Source of the DNA: Gaiellasilicea sp051005735
GTDB lineage: Bacteria; Actinomycetota; Thermoleophilia; Gaiellales; Gaiellaceae
Direction of reading: 5' to 3'
Assembly: GCA_051005735.1 (NCBI GenBank)
Contig: JBPCJB010000299.1
Location: 1-5,215, forward strand
DNA: 5,215 nucleotides
Positions 1 to 5,025 of this stretch are shown here, in pieces; positions within the stretch are counted from its first letter, which is position 1; every line of letters begins with the position of its first letter. Position numbers and translations under genes: made by a program. The notes under the pieces are model-generated. The model saw only the letters and a list, made by a program, of their open reading frames with translations. It was not told where the DNA came from and made no database searches.

Positions 1-74
1 GAGAGGAAGCGGAGCGCGAGGATGAAGCTGATGATCGAGACGAGGTAGAGGAGCTCAGTCAGGGTTTCGTTCAC
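1..74 (-). CDS. pntB: NAD(P) transhydrogenase beta subunit, N-terminal fragment
   Basis: Partial gene: the first 24 codons plus two bases, cut by the left window edge. Translation from GTG at 74-72 begins MNETLTELLYLVSIISFIL and continues ALRFL, a hydrophobic first membrane helix with the Y-L-V...F-I-L-A-L pattern I associate with PntB N-termini. PntB forms the rest of the proton channel and carries the NADP(H)-binding domain, which lies outside the window. The start is supported by a GGGAG Shine-Dalgarno (complement of 79-83) four bases upstream, matching the spacing used by pntAB. The start lies inside pntAB, giving a 20-base overlap that suggests translational coupling. An in-frame CTG further in (62-60) is a less likely start because no ribosome site precedes it. 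The identity rests mainly on position after pntAA-pntAB and on the helix, since so little of the protein is visible. Confidence 0.8.
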   Translation of the reverse strand, partial: MNETLTELLYLVSIISFILALRFL

Positions 75-369
75 GCGGCTCCCGCTTCTTGAACATCTCG
101 AGCATCCGGTCGGTGACGACGAATCCACCCACCACGTTCGCGGAGGCGAGCACGACGGCGACGAAGCCGACCACGCGCGTCAGCCCGTCTGCCTCGTCCA
201 TCCCGGCGACGAGCATCGCGCCGACGATCACGATCCCGTGGATCGCGTTCGTCCCGGACATCAACGGCGTGTGGAGGAGCGTCGGCACCTTGGAGATCAC
301 CTCGACGCCGAGAAAGATCGCGAGCACGAGGATCGTCAGCTCGATCACGAGCGTCGCGTTGTGGCTCAT
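55..369 (-). CDS. pntAB: NAD(P) transhydrogenase alpha subunit, membrane part
   Basis: 104-residue integral membrane protein corresponding to the C-terminal membrane segment of fused PntA (PNTB_4TM-type domain). Three hydrophobic helices are visible at about residues 5-25, 43-56 and 65-85. The family signature S-K-V-P-T-L-L-H-T-P-L-M-S-G-T-N-A-I-H-G lies at 26-45, and the tail (93-101) is charged and presumably cytoplasmic. With PntB it forms the proton-conducting channel; the enzyme couples proton entry to hydride transfer from NADH to NADP+. The ATG at 369-367 is preceded by GGGAGG (complement of 374-379) four bases upstream. It follows pntAA after 82 bases and overlaps pntB, so the three genes form one minus-strand operon. 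Having the alpha subunit split in two is the arrangement known from Rhodospirillum rubrum. The length is normal for the split subunit. Confidence 0.95.
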   Translation of the reverse strand: MSHNATLVIELTILVLAIFLGVEVISKVPTLLHTPLMSGTNAIHGIVIVGAMLVAGMDEADGLTRVVGFVAVVLASANVVGGFVVTDRMLEMFKKREPRERNPD

Positions 370-397
370 GCGGCCTCCCTCGCCTTCGGCTCGATCG

Positions 398-424
398 CGC
401 GGGGGAAACCCAGCTTCCCCCGCG
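398..424 (-). repeat. Intercistronic hairpin between pntAA and pntAB
   Basis: A perfect 10-bp inverted repeat: CGCGGGGGAA (398-407) and TTCCCCCGCG (415-424), with a 7-base loop. It lies in the 82-base space between the pntAA stop and the pntAB start, about 28 bases upstream of the pntAB start codon. No T-run follows in the direction of transcription, so it is unlikely to be a simple terminator. It may act as an RNA-stability or partial-attenuation element that sets the ratio of the soluble subunit to the membrane subunits. That role is inference. Confidence 0.7.
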
Positions 425-451
425 AGCCCCCCTCCAGGCCGCGTGTCAACG

Positions 452-1546
452 TCACGCGGCGACCTCGCTCCGAGTCACGCACGCGCCTGCGGTGATCTCG
501 TCCGCGAAGTCGAGCGCGAGCTCACCGTTCGGCGCCAAGTGCTGCAGGAGGGCCGAGACGTTACGAGCGTAGAGCTGGCTCGCGTGGTACGGCATCGTCG
601 CCGCCAGGTTGGTGAGGCCGACGACCGTCACTCCGCCGCGGACGATCTCCGTGCCCGGCTCCGTCAGCTCGCAGTTGCCGCCCGTCTCGGCTGCGAGGTC
701 GACGATCACCGAGCCGGGACGCATCCGTTCGACCGCGGACGCGGGGATGAGGAGCGGCGCCGGCCGGCCGGGGACGAGCGCTGTCGTGACGACGACGTCC
801 ATGTCGGCGATCCGCTCCTCGAGCGCAGACTGCTGCTGGGACTGCTGCTCGGCGTTCAGCTCGACGGCGTAACCGCCCTCGGTCTCCGCTCCCCGCACCC
901 CGAGGTCGAGGAAGGTCGCGCCCAGGCTCTCGACCTGCTCCTGCACGACGGGGCGCGTGTCGAACGCCGAGACGACGGCGCCGAGCCGGCGAGCCGTCGC
1001 GATCGCCTGCAACCCCGCGACACCGGCCCCGAGAACGAGCACCTTTGCAGGGGCGACGGTTCCGGCGGCGGTCATCAGGAGCGGGAAGAGCCGAGGCAGC
1101 CGGTCGGCGGCGAGGATGACGGCCTTGTAGCCCGCGACCGTGCTCTGGGAGGAGAGCGCGTCCATCGACTGTGCGCGCGTTATCCGCGGCACCGACTCCA
1201 TCGCGAAGGCGTCCACGCCCCGCGCGGCCAGCCGCTCGATCGACGCAGAGTCGCCGAGCGGGTTCAGGAAGCCGATCAGGATCGTGCCGGAGGTAAGCGC
1301 GTCGACCTCCTCCGCGGTCGGCGGCGCCACGCGAACGACGGCTGCCGCCTCGAGGTAGAGCTCGTCGGCCGCCCGAATCGAAGCTCCGGCTGCGGTGTAA
1401 GCCTCGTCCGCGAAGCCCGCTTCGACTCCGGCGCCTCGCTCGACCGTCACGTCGAATCCGGCCGCAACGAGCTTCCCGACGGCGTCGGGAACGAGCGCTA
1501 CGCGTCGCTCGCCGGCAGCCGACTCTCTGGGAACCGCGATCCGCAC
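452..1546 (-). CDS. pntAA: NAD(P) transhydrogenase alpha subunit, NAD(H)-binding part
   Basis: Soluble domain I of the proton-translocating transhydrogenase, binding NAD(H) on the cytoplasmic side. It shares its fold with alanine dehydrogenase. From GTG at 1546 the product is 364 residues, close to the usual PntAA length. It begins MRIAVPRESAAGERRVALVP, the standard N-terminus of the AlaDH/PNT family. The catalytic loop PRITRAQSMDALSSQS holds the counterparts of the R. rubrum RQD loop residues: R121, Q126, D129 and S132. The Rossmann glycine motif GAGVAG is at 173-178, and the acidic D196 at the end of the second strand fits NAD preference. The conserved region T-N-L-A-A-T-M-P-Y-H-A-S-Q-L-Y is at 312-326. 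The frame stays open 58 codons further upstream to 1720, but that stretch resembles nothing in the family and crosses regulatory-looking DNA, so I chose the GTG. No good Shine-Dalgarno precedes it; a TAGAGT box eight bases upstream suggests a leaderless message. First gene of the pnt operon. Confidence 0.93.
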   Translation of the reverse strand: MRIAVPRESAAGERRVALVPDAVGKLVAAGFDVTVERGAGVEAGFADEAYTAAGASIRAADELYLEAAAVVRVAPPTAEEVDALTSGTILIGFLNPLGDSASIERLAARGVDAFAMESVPRITRAQSMDALSSQSTVAGYKAVILAADRLPRLFPLLMTAAGTVAPAKVLVLGAGVAGLQAIATARRLGAVVSAFDTRPVVQEQVESLGATFLDLGVRGAETEGGYAVELNAEQQSQQQSALEERIADMDVVVTTALVPGRPAPLLIPASAVERMRPGSVIVDLAAETGGNCELTEPGTEIVRGGVTVVGLTNLAATMPYHASQLYARNVSALLQHLAPNGELALDFADEITAGACVTRSEVAA

Positions 1547-1554
1547 CGAGCGGA

Positions 1555-1560
1555 ACTCTA
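1555..1560 (-). promoter_or_regulatory. Possible -10 box for pntAA (leaderless)
   Basis: Complement reads TAGAGT, fitting TAnnnT, and ends eight bases before the GTG start of pntAA. If used, transcription would begin at or next to the start codon. I see no convincing -35 box. Supported mainly by similar boxes before two other genes in this window. Confidence 0.35.
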
Positions 1561-1623
1561 CGGAGCCTGCGGCTGCGAGAGCAGGGAACCGGCTGCCCCA
1601 GCCGATCAAGGAATTTACAAATC

Positions 1624-1645
1624 CCGAAAATGGCGAGGTTTTCGG
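1624..1645. repeat. AT-rich dyad between divergent pntAA and ferritin-like gene
   Basis: Perfect 7-bp inverted repeat CCGAAAA (1624-1630) and TTTTCGG (1639-1645) around an 8-base centre. It is one of the few A/T-runs in this GC-rich gap between divergent genes, about 80 bases upstream of the pntAA start. Arm centres are 15 bp apart, so it could be a binding site for a dimeric regulator. No T-tract follows, so it is not an obvious terminator. Function is inferred from position and symmetry only. Confidence 0.45.
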
Positions 1646-1679
1646 CCGCCTCAAGCCGGGGATCAGGACAACGTTCGCT

Positions 1680-1714
1680 CCGGTGGCGGTTGGGGGCTCG
1701 TTCTGCGCCACCGG
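1680..1714. repeat. GC-rich inverted repeat upstream of ferritin-like gene
   Basis: Perfect 9-bp inverted repeat CCGGTGGCG (1680-1688) and CGCCACCGG (1706-1714) with a 17-base spacer, ending 74 bases before the ferritin-like start. It could be an operator or a 5'-leader hairpin. In DNA this GC-rich, an arm of this length may also arise by chance. I could not place a convincing promoter for the ferritin-like gene in the rest of this gap. Confidence 0.4.
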
Positions 1715-1788
1715 GTTCATCGTCCACTCACATGCTCGTCAATCCGGCGGCTGCTCGACAAAGCCAGCATTCGGAGAAGGGAGTACCC

Positions 1789-2469
1789 ATGACTCATCTG
1801 CCACCCTTGGAGGAGCTCGACCAGGACGGAGCAATCCGGGAGACCGCAGCCAAGGTCGATCCTGAGACCCGTTCCGCGTTCCTGAAGAAGGTCGGGATCG
1901 GTGTCGGCACGGTCGCCGCCGGCAGCGCCTTCGCCGGCGCGATCCCGAGTATGGCTCGCGGCCAGGCGATCCCGCAGAGCGACGTCGACATCCTCAACTT
2001 CGCTCTCACCCTCGAGTACCTCGAGGCCGCCTTCTATGCGACCGCGAACCAGAACCGGGTTCTCAAGGGCGAGCTGAACCGCTTCTCGACGGTCGTCGCC
2101 CAGCACGAGAACACCCACGTCGTCTTCCTCCGGAGGGCGCTCGGCGCGAAGGCCGTCGCGAAGCCGAACTTCGACTTCAAGGACACCGTCACGAACCCCG
2201 CCAAGTTCGCCGCCACCGCACAGGTGCTCGAGGACACGGGCGTGCACGCCTACCTCGGCCAGGTCGGCCTGATCAAGACGAAGTCGATCCTCGTCGCCGC
2301 CGGCCGGATCCTCCCGGTCGAGGCCCGGCACGCCGCCTGGATCCGCGACATCCGCTTCTCGGGCGGGACGAACCCCAACACGACGCCGGCCCCGGCCGCG
2401 TTCGAGGACGGCTTCACCAAGGCCAGGATCCTGGCCGCCGTCAACGCGACGGGCTTCATCGTCGGCTAG
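1789..2469 (+). CDS. Ferritin-like domain protein (Ferritin_2 type), probably exported
   Basis: 226-residue protein that I place in the bacterial Ferritin_2 family, four-helix-bundle proteins often carried outside the membrane; their biochemical role is poorly known. After an acidic N-terminus there is an export-like segment: R-S-A-F-L-K-K at 28-34, a glycine/alanine-rich hydrophobic stretch to about 51, then a possible cleavage region near 58-60. The helical domain follows. Likely metal ligands are E76 or E79 (L-E-Y-L-E), E107 and H110 (E-N-T-H), E148 (L-E-D-T-G-V-H) and E178 with H181 (E-A-R-H), the two E-x-x-H pairs expected of a di-iron ferritin-like site. The segment resembles a Tat signal (S/T-R-R-x-F-L-K) but has R28-S29 instead of two arginines. 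Start chosen at ATG 1789 because AAGGGAG (1777-1783) lies five bases upstream; the frame opens earlier, at 1630, without support. It stands alone, divergent from pntAA, and ends in a strong terminator. Confidence 0.88.
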   Translation: MTHLPPLEELDQDGAIRETAAKVDPETRSAFLKKVGIGVGTVAAGSAFAGAIPSMARGQAIPQSDVDILNFALTLEYLEAAFYATANQNRVLKGELNRFSTVVAQHENTHVVFLRRALGAKAVAKPNFDFKDTVTNPAKFAATAQVLEDTGVHAYLGQVGLIKTKSILVAAGRILPVEARHAAWIRDIRFSGGTNPNTTPAPAAFEDGFTKARILAAVNATGFIVG

Positions 2470-2489
2470 TCGCGAGGAATCACGATCCA

Positions 2490-2518
2490 GCGGGGCGGTC
2501 TTCCGACCGCCCCGCTTT
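2490..2518 (+). terminator. Rho-independent terminator of ferritin-like gene
   Basis: Perfect 11-bp stem, GCGGGGCGGTC (2490-2500) with GACCGCCCCGC (2505-2515), closed by a TTCC tetraloop and followed by TTTCGTT. It begins 20 bases after the ferritin-like stop codon, in the 63-base gap between two convergent genes. The T-rich side serves the plus strand. On the minus strand the hairpin lies just past the dehydrogenase gene and might also stop that transcript, but no T-run follows there. Confidence 0.88.
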
Positions 2519-2532
2519 CGTTCTCGGGCCGG

Positions 2533-3603
2533 CTAGAGCGAAGCCCAGACCTCGAGCTTCGAGCACGTGCGCCTGATCACCTCGTCGGTGAACTCGGTCG
2601 AGCTCGCGTGGCCGGCGAGATCGGCGGTTCGCACTCCCTCCGAGACGGCTTCGAGGCACGCCTCCCGGATCGCCCGCCCTGCCTGCTGGGCCGGCTCGTC
2701 GGCGTGGGAGAGAAGCGCCGCCCCGCCGAGGATCATCGCCATCGGGTTCGCGACATCCTTCCCGAAGAGCGCCGGCGCGGTTCCGTGAGCGGCTTCGGCC
2801 ATCAGCGCCTTCGGCACGTAGTCCTCGTCGAAGGCGACGAGCAGCGACTCCGACCCGGCGATCGAGCCGAAGAGCGGTAGGACGAGGTCGGAGAGGATGT
2901 CGCCGTCCCGGTTCAGCGCCGGGATCACGAGCGGCGCGCCGGTGTTCTTCAGCAGCAACGCAAAGGTCGCGTCGATCAGCTGCGGCTCGTAGGGCACCTC
3001 GGGATGCCTCTCCGCGGCAGCATCCATCTCCTCCTTGAGCATGCCCTCGTAGGTCGGGCTGACCGTGAACTTCGGGCCGCCGAAGACCTTGGCGCCCATC
3101 CGCTCGGCCTGCCGGAACGCGAACTCGGCCACCGAGCGACAGATCCGCCGCTCGATCCGTTCGGTCCGGAACGCCACCTCGTCCTCGCCCTCTCCCTCGC
3201 GCCACTCCTGTGCGCCGTAGGCATCTCCGACCGCCATCCGGACCACGGAGATCGGCGCGTGGGCGCCGCCGACCGGGACGATGCCCGGAATCCGCCGGCC
3301 GGTGCGGACGATTACCTGACCGCCGATCTGCTCGCGCAGGAGGCGGTTCGGCGAGCCGACGTCGTCGCGGGCCTCGGGGGTCACGGTCGCGGCCTTGAGC
3401 CCGAGTCCGGATTCGCGGATCGCCGCCGCCGCCTCGAGTACGACGCCGTTCTCCGTGGCGCGGCGCTTTCCCAGCGAGAGGTCGAAGCGCGGGAGCGCAA
3501 GCTCGAAGCCGATCACGTCCGCGGCGAGCACCCGTAGCGACTGCTCGAGCAGCTCCTGCCCCGTCTCGTCCCCCTCGAGCACCACGATCGTCCGTGCGTC
3601 CAT
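2533..3603 (-). CDS. Isocitrate/isopropylmalate-family dehydrogenase, probably isocitrate, NAD-type
   Basis: 356-residue Iso_dh-family enzyme (decarboxylating beta-hydroxyacid dehydrogenase), expected to oxidise isocitrate to 2-oxoglutarate and CO2 in the cytoplasm. The N-terminus has V-L-E-G-D-E-T-G-Q-E, the family's first strand and loop. Substrate-site residues follow the isocitrate pattern: S84-P-N86 with R90, then R100 and R122. The catalytic pair is Y129 (G-D-A-Y) and K178 (G-G-P-K). Metal ligands are D211 (L-I-D) and D235/D239 in DGDILSD (233-239). The S-x-N-x-x-x-R substrate loop argues against isopropylmalate. The cofactor region is AEAAHGTAPALFG (269-281): A278 and L279 stand where E. 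coli NADP-IDH has K344 and Y345, so NADP preference looks unlikely. Several stretches recall eukaryotic-type NADP-IDH (GDAYG; L-I-D then DGDxxSD), yet the protein is shorter than either common IDH class, which has about 400-420 residues. No clear Shine-Dalgarno; TAGAAT lies nine bases before the ATG. Transcribed alone; homoisocitrate or another 2-hydroxyacid remains possible. Confidence 0.85.
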   Translation of the reverse strand: MDARTIVVLEGDETGQELLEQSLRVLAADVIGFELALPRFDLSLGKRRATENGVVLEAAAAIRESGLGLKAATVTPEARDDVGSPNRLLREQIGGQVIVRTGRRIPGIVPVGGAHAPISVVRMAVGDAYGAQEWREGEGEDEVAFRTERIERRICRSVAEFAFRQAERMGAKVFGGPKFTVSPTYEGMLKEEMDAAAERHPEVPYEPQLIDATFALLLKNTGAPLVIPALNRDGDILSDLVLPLFGSIAGSESLLVAFDEDYVPKALMAEAAHGTAPALFGKDVANPMAMILGGAALLSHADEPAQQAGRAIREACLEAVSEGVRTADLAGHASSTEFTDEVIRRTCSKLEVWASL

Positions 3604-3612
3604 CGGCGGCGG

Positions 3613-3618
3613 ATTCTA
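3613..3618 (-). promoter_or_regulatory. Possible -10 box for the dehydrogenase gene
   Basis: Complement reads TAGAAT, five of six matches to TATAAT, ending nine bases before the ATG at 3603. That spacing predicts a transcript with almost no leader, which fits the missing Shine-Dalgarno. The -35 region is not recognisable. It lies in the 43-bp gap shared with the divergent topoisomerase gene. Confidence 0.45.
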
Positions 3619-3646
3619 CTGGTGCGTTTCTGGGAAGCTCTCTCGG

Positions 3647-4663
3647 ATGGCGCGCAAAGGAGGCTGGCGCCGTGCCGGAGGTCGCAAGCGGTTTCGCTAC
3701 CTCGACGCGCGCGGACATCGGATCGAGGATCCCGCGAAACTGGAGCGGATCGAGCAGCTCGTGATCCCGCCCGCCTGGCGCGACGTCTGGATCTCGCCGC
3801 GTGGCGGCGCGAAGCTTCAGGCAACCGGGCTCGACGCGGCCGGGCGGCGGCAGTACCTCTATCACCCGGACTTCCGCGCAGCGCAGGAGCAGGCCAAGTT
3901 CCACAAGCTCGTCCGCTTCGCGGAACTGCTACCCGGCCTCCGCTCGGCTATGGCCGAGCACATGCTGCTCGAGTCGTACGAGCGCGAGCGCGTCTGCGCC
4001 GTCGCAGTCCGGCTGATCAATCTGGGGTGGTTCCGGGTCGGTTCCGACCGCTATGTGATGAGCTCGCGGACCTACGGCGTGACGACGCTCTTCAAGAGCC
4101 ACGTCTCGGTTCGCGGCAAGCGGGTCGCATTCAAGTTCCGGGCCAAGCACAAGGTGCTCGTGCGGGCGACGCTCGTGGACGAGGAGCTCGCGACCGCGAT
4201 CCGCGAGCTGCTCGACCAGCCGGGCGGAGCGCGGCTCTTTCGCTACGGCGCGCCGGGCGAGCGCTGCAATCTCACCGGCCAGGTGCTGAACGACTACATC
4301 CGCGAGTTCATGGGCGAGGACTTCACGGCCAAAGACTTCCGGACGTGGGGCGGCACGCTGACCGCCGCGATCGCTCTTGCCGAGCACGGTCCCGTCGAGG
4401 ATCCGAAGGAGGGGAAGCGGATACTCGCCGGGGTGATGCGCTCGGTCGGCGAGCGACTCGGAAACACACCGGCCGTTGCGCGGTCGTCGTACGTCAGCCC
4501 CGCGGTCGTCGAGCAGTATCTGGACGGGCGCATGATTGCCGACTTTCGCCCACGCCATTTGCGAATCGTCAAGGCGCGGGATATCGGTCTCGACCCTGAG
4601 GAGCAGGCGCTGCTCAGCCTCGCTCGCTCGTGGAGAATACGACGAGGTCGACAGGTAGCGTGA
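3647..4663 (+). CDS. DNA topoisomerase IB (poxvirus/bacterial type)
   Basis: 338-residue type IB topoisomerase, which relaxes supercoils through a transient 3'-phosphotyrosyl link without ATP. The N-terminal DNA-clamping domain covers roughly residues 1-90, with the typical R-F-R-Y-L-D and L-V-I-P-P-A-W-R-D-V-W-I-S. The catalytic domain follows. Visible catalytic residues, by comparison with vaccinia and Deinococcus enzymes, are R130 (G-W-F-R-V-G), K167 (F-R-A-K-H-K), R232 (K-D-F-R-T-W-G-G), N273 (L-G-N-T-P) and the nucleophile Y282 (S-S-Y-V-S-P). Asn in place of the vaccinia His265 is the known state in bacterial members such as Deinococcus. The set is complete, so the enzyme should be active. 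Start chosen at ATG 3647, where MARKGGWRR begins; the frame opens earlier at 3395, but that part lies antisense to the dehydrogenase. Ribosome site is weak (GGGAAG about ten bases upstream). Length is normal. Divergent from the dehydrogenase and 60 bases upstream of the Lsr2-like gene. Confidence 0.95.
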   Translation: MARKGGWRRAGGRKRFRYLDARGHRIEDPAKLERIEQLVIPPAWRDVWISPRGGAKLQATGLDAAGRRQYLYHPDFRAAQEQAKFHKLVRFAELLPGLRSAMAEHMLLESYERERVCAVAVRLINLGWFRVGSDRYVMSSRTYGVTTLFKSHVSVRGKRVAFKFRAKHKVLVRATLVDEELATAIRELLDQPGGARLFRYGAPGERCNLTGQVLNDYIREFMGEDFTAKDFRTWGGTLTAAIALAEHGPVEDPKEGKRILAGVMRSVGERLGNTPAVARSSYVSPAVVEQYLDGRMIADFRPRHLRIVKARDIGLDPEEQALLSLARSWRIRRGRQVA

Positions 4664-4671
4664 TTTCGGGT

Positions 4672-4716
4672 CTTGATTCCTGTATCGTTGCGCGCGTCTT
4701 TTAGGAATCAAGGAGG
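4672..4716 (+). promoter_or_regulatory. Inverted repeat running into the Lsr2-like gene's ribosome binding site
   Basis: Perfect 10-bp inverted repeat CTTGATTCCT (4672-4681) and AGGAATCAAG (4703-4712) with a 21-base spacer. Arm centres are 31 bp apart, close to three helical turns. The right arm shares three bases with the Shine-Dalgarno AAGGAGG (4710-4716), which lies seven bases before the ATG at 4724. As DNA it could be an operator for a dimeric protein; as RNA it could fold and partly hide the ribosome site. It begins eight bases after the topoisomerase stop but has no T-run behind it, so it is a poor terminator. The left arm contains TTGATT, a possible -35 box, but the best hexamer 18 bases on (TCTTTT) is weak. 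Confidence 0.6.
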
Positions 4717-4723
4717 AACGACT

Positions 4724-4921
4724 ATGGCCCGCAAGACTGTTCTCGTGTCCGACATGTCCGGCTCGGAGATCGCCGACGGTAAGGGCGCGACCATTCGCAT
4801 CACGTTTCACGACGCGCGCAAGGGCGTGCGCGAGCTCGACGTGACCGACGCCGAGGCCGAGAAGATGGGTGGCCGTCAGGTCGCTCGGCGCGGCCGCCGA
4901 CCGAAGTCGGCCACCGCCTAG
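4724..4921 (+). CDS. Small basic Lsr2-like protein with AT-hook-like tail
   Basis: 65-residue protein starting MARKTVLVSDMSGSEIADGK. Residues 6-48 resemble the N-terminal dimerisation domain of Lsr2, the actinobacterial nucleoid protein that silences AT-rich DNA: L-V-x-D-x-x-G-S near 7-14 and E-L-D-V-T-D-A-E-A-E-K-M at 37-48, against E-I-D-L-S-x-x-N-A-x-K-L in Lsr2. The tail R-R-G-R-R-P-K (55-61) looks like the RGR minor-groove motif Lsr2 uses on DNA, but it follows the domain directly with no longer C-terminal domain. Six of the 11 residues at 51-61 are basic. The start is firm: AAGGAGG seven bases upstream. It is far shorter than Lsr2, about 110 residues. The gene has its own inverted repeat upstream and a terminator downstream, so it is probably a separate transcription unit, perhaps with read-through from the topoisomerase gene. 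The Lsr2 link is by eye; the alternative is an uncharacterised small actinobacterial family. Confidence 0.8.
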   Translation: MARKTVLVSDMSGSEIADGKGATIRITFHDARKGVRELDVTDAEAEKMGGRQVARRGRRPKSATA

Positions 4922-4927
4922 CCGGCC

Positions 4928-4960
4928 CGGGAGTCGGGGCTGCGCCTGCCCCGATTCCCG
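4928..4960 (+). terminator. Hairpin terminator after the Lsr2-like gene
   Basis: 13-bp stem with one G-T pair: left arm CGGGAGTCGGGGC (4928-4940), loop TGCGCCT, right arm GCCCCGATTCCCG (4948-4960), followed by CTCTTTGCTC. It starts six bases after the stop codon. The T-tract is short, as is common in GC-rich actinobacteria. It separates the Lsr2-like gene from the AddB-like gene. Confidence 0.72.
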
Positions 4961-5013
4961 CTCTTTGCTCGAACTTCTCGCTGCGCGAGCCAGGAGCCGT
5001 CGAGGCCCCGGAC

Positions 5014-5019
5014 TAGGAT
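5014..5019 (+). promoter_or_regulatory. TAGGAT box before the AddB-like gene
   Basis: TAGGAT ends six bases before the ATG at 5026, the spacing expected if transcription starts at the A of the start codon. The same bases include AGGA, which could instead serve as a ribosome site at seven-base spacing, so the two readings cannot be separated from sequence. No -35 box is evident. Confidence 0.35.
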
Positions 5020-5025
5020 GGGTGG

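Noticed and set aside
1547..1720. 58-codon upstream extension of pntAA
   Set aside because: It has no family similarity, covers the divergent control region with two dyads, and the standard family N-terminus begins at the GTG at 1546.
1630..1788. 53-codon upstream extension of the ferritin-like gene
   Set aside because: No ribosome site at 1630, whereas ATG 1789 has a strong one and places the hydrophobic export-like segment near the N-terminus.
89..1792. A 567-codon plus-strand open frame opposite the pnt genes
   Set aside because: It is arginine-rich and low in hydrophobic pattern, as expected for the antisense of GC-rich genes. It lies opposite clearly recognisable pntAB and pntAA.
3395..3646. 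84-codon upstream extension of topoisomerase IB
   Set aside because: It lies antisense within the dehydrogenase gene, is serine-rich and does not resemble the topoisomerase clamp domain, which starts at 3647.
2480..3904. A 474-codon minus-strand frame, and shorter frames, overlapping the dehydrogenase and topoisomerase
   Set aside because: Low-complexity arginine/glycine-rich translations in the wrong frame of two well-supported genes.
4120..4510. Asparagine instead of histidine at the fourth catalytic position of topoisomerase IB (N273) as a defect
   Set aside because: Asn at this place is the known state in bacterial topoisomerase IB, for example Deinococcus, so it is not unusual.
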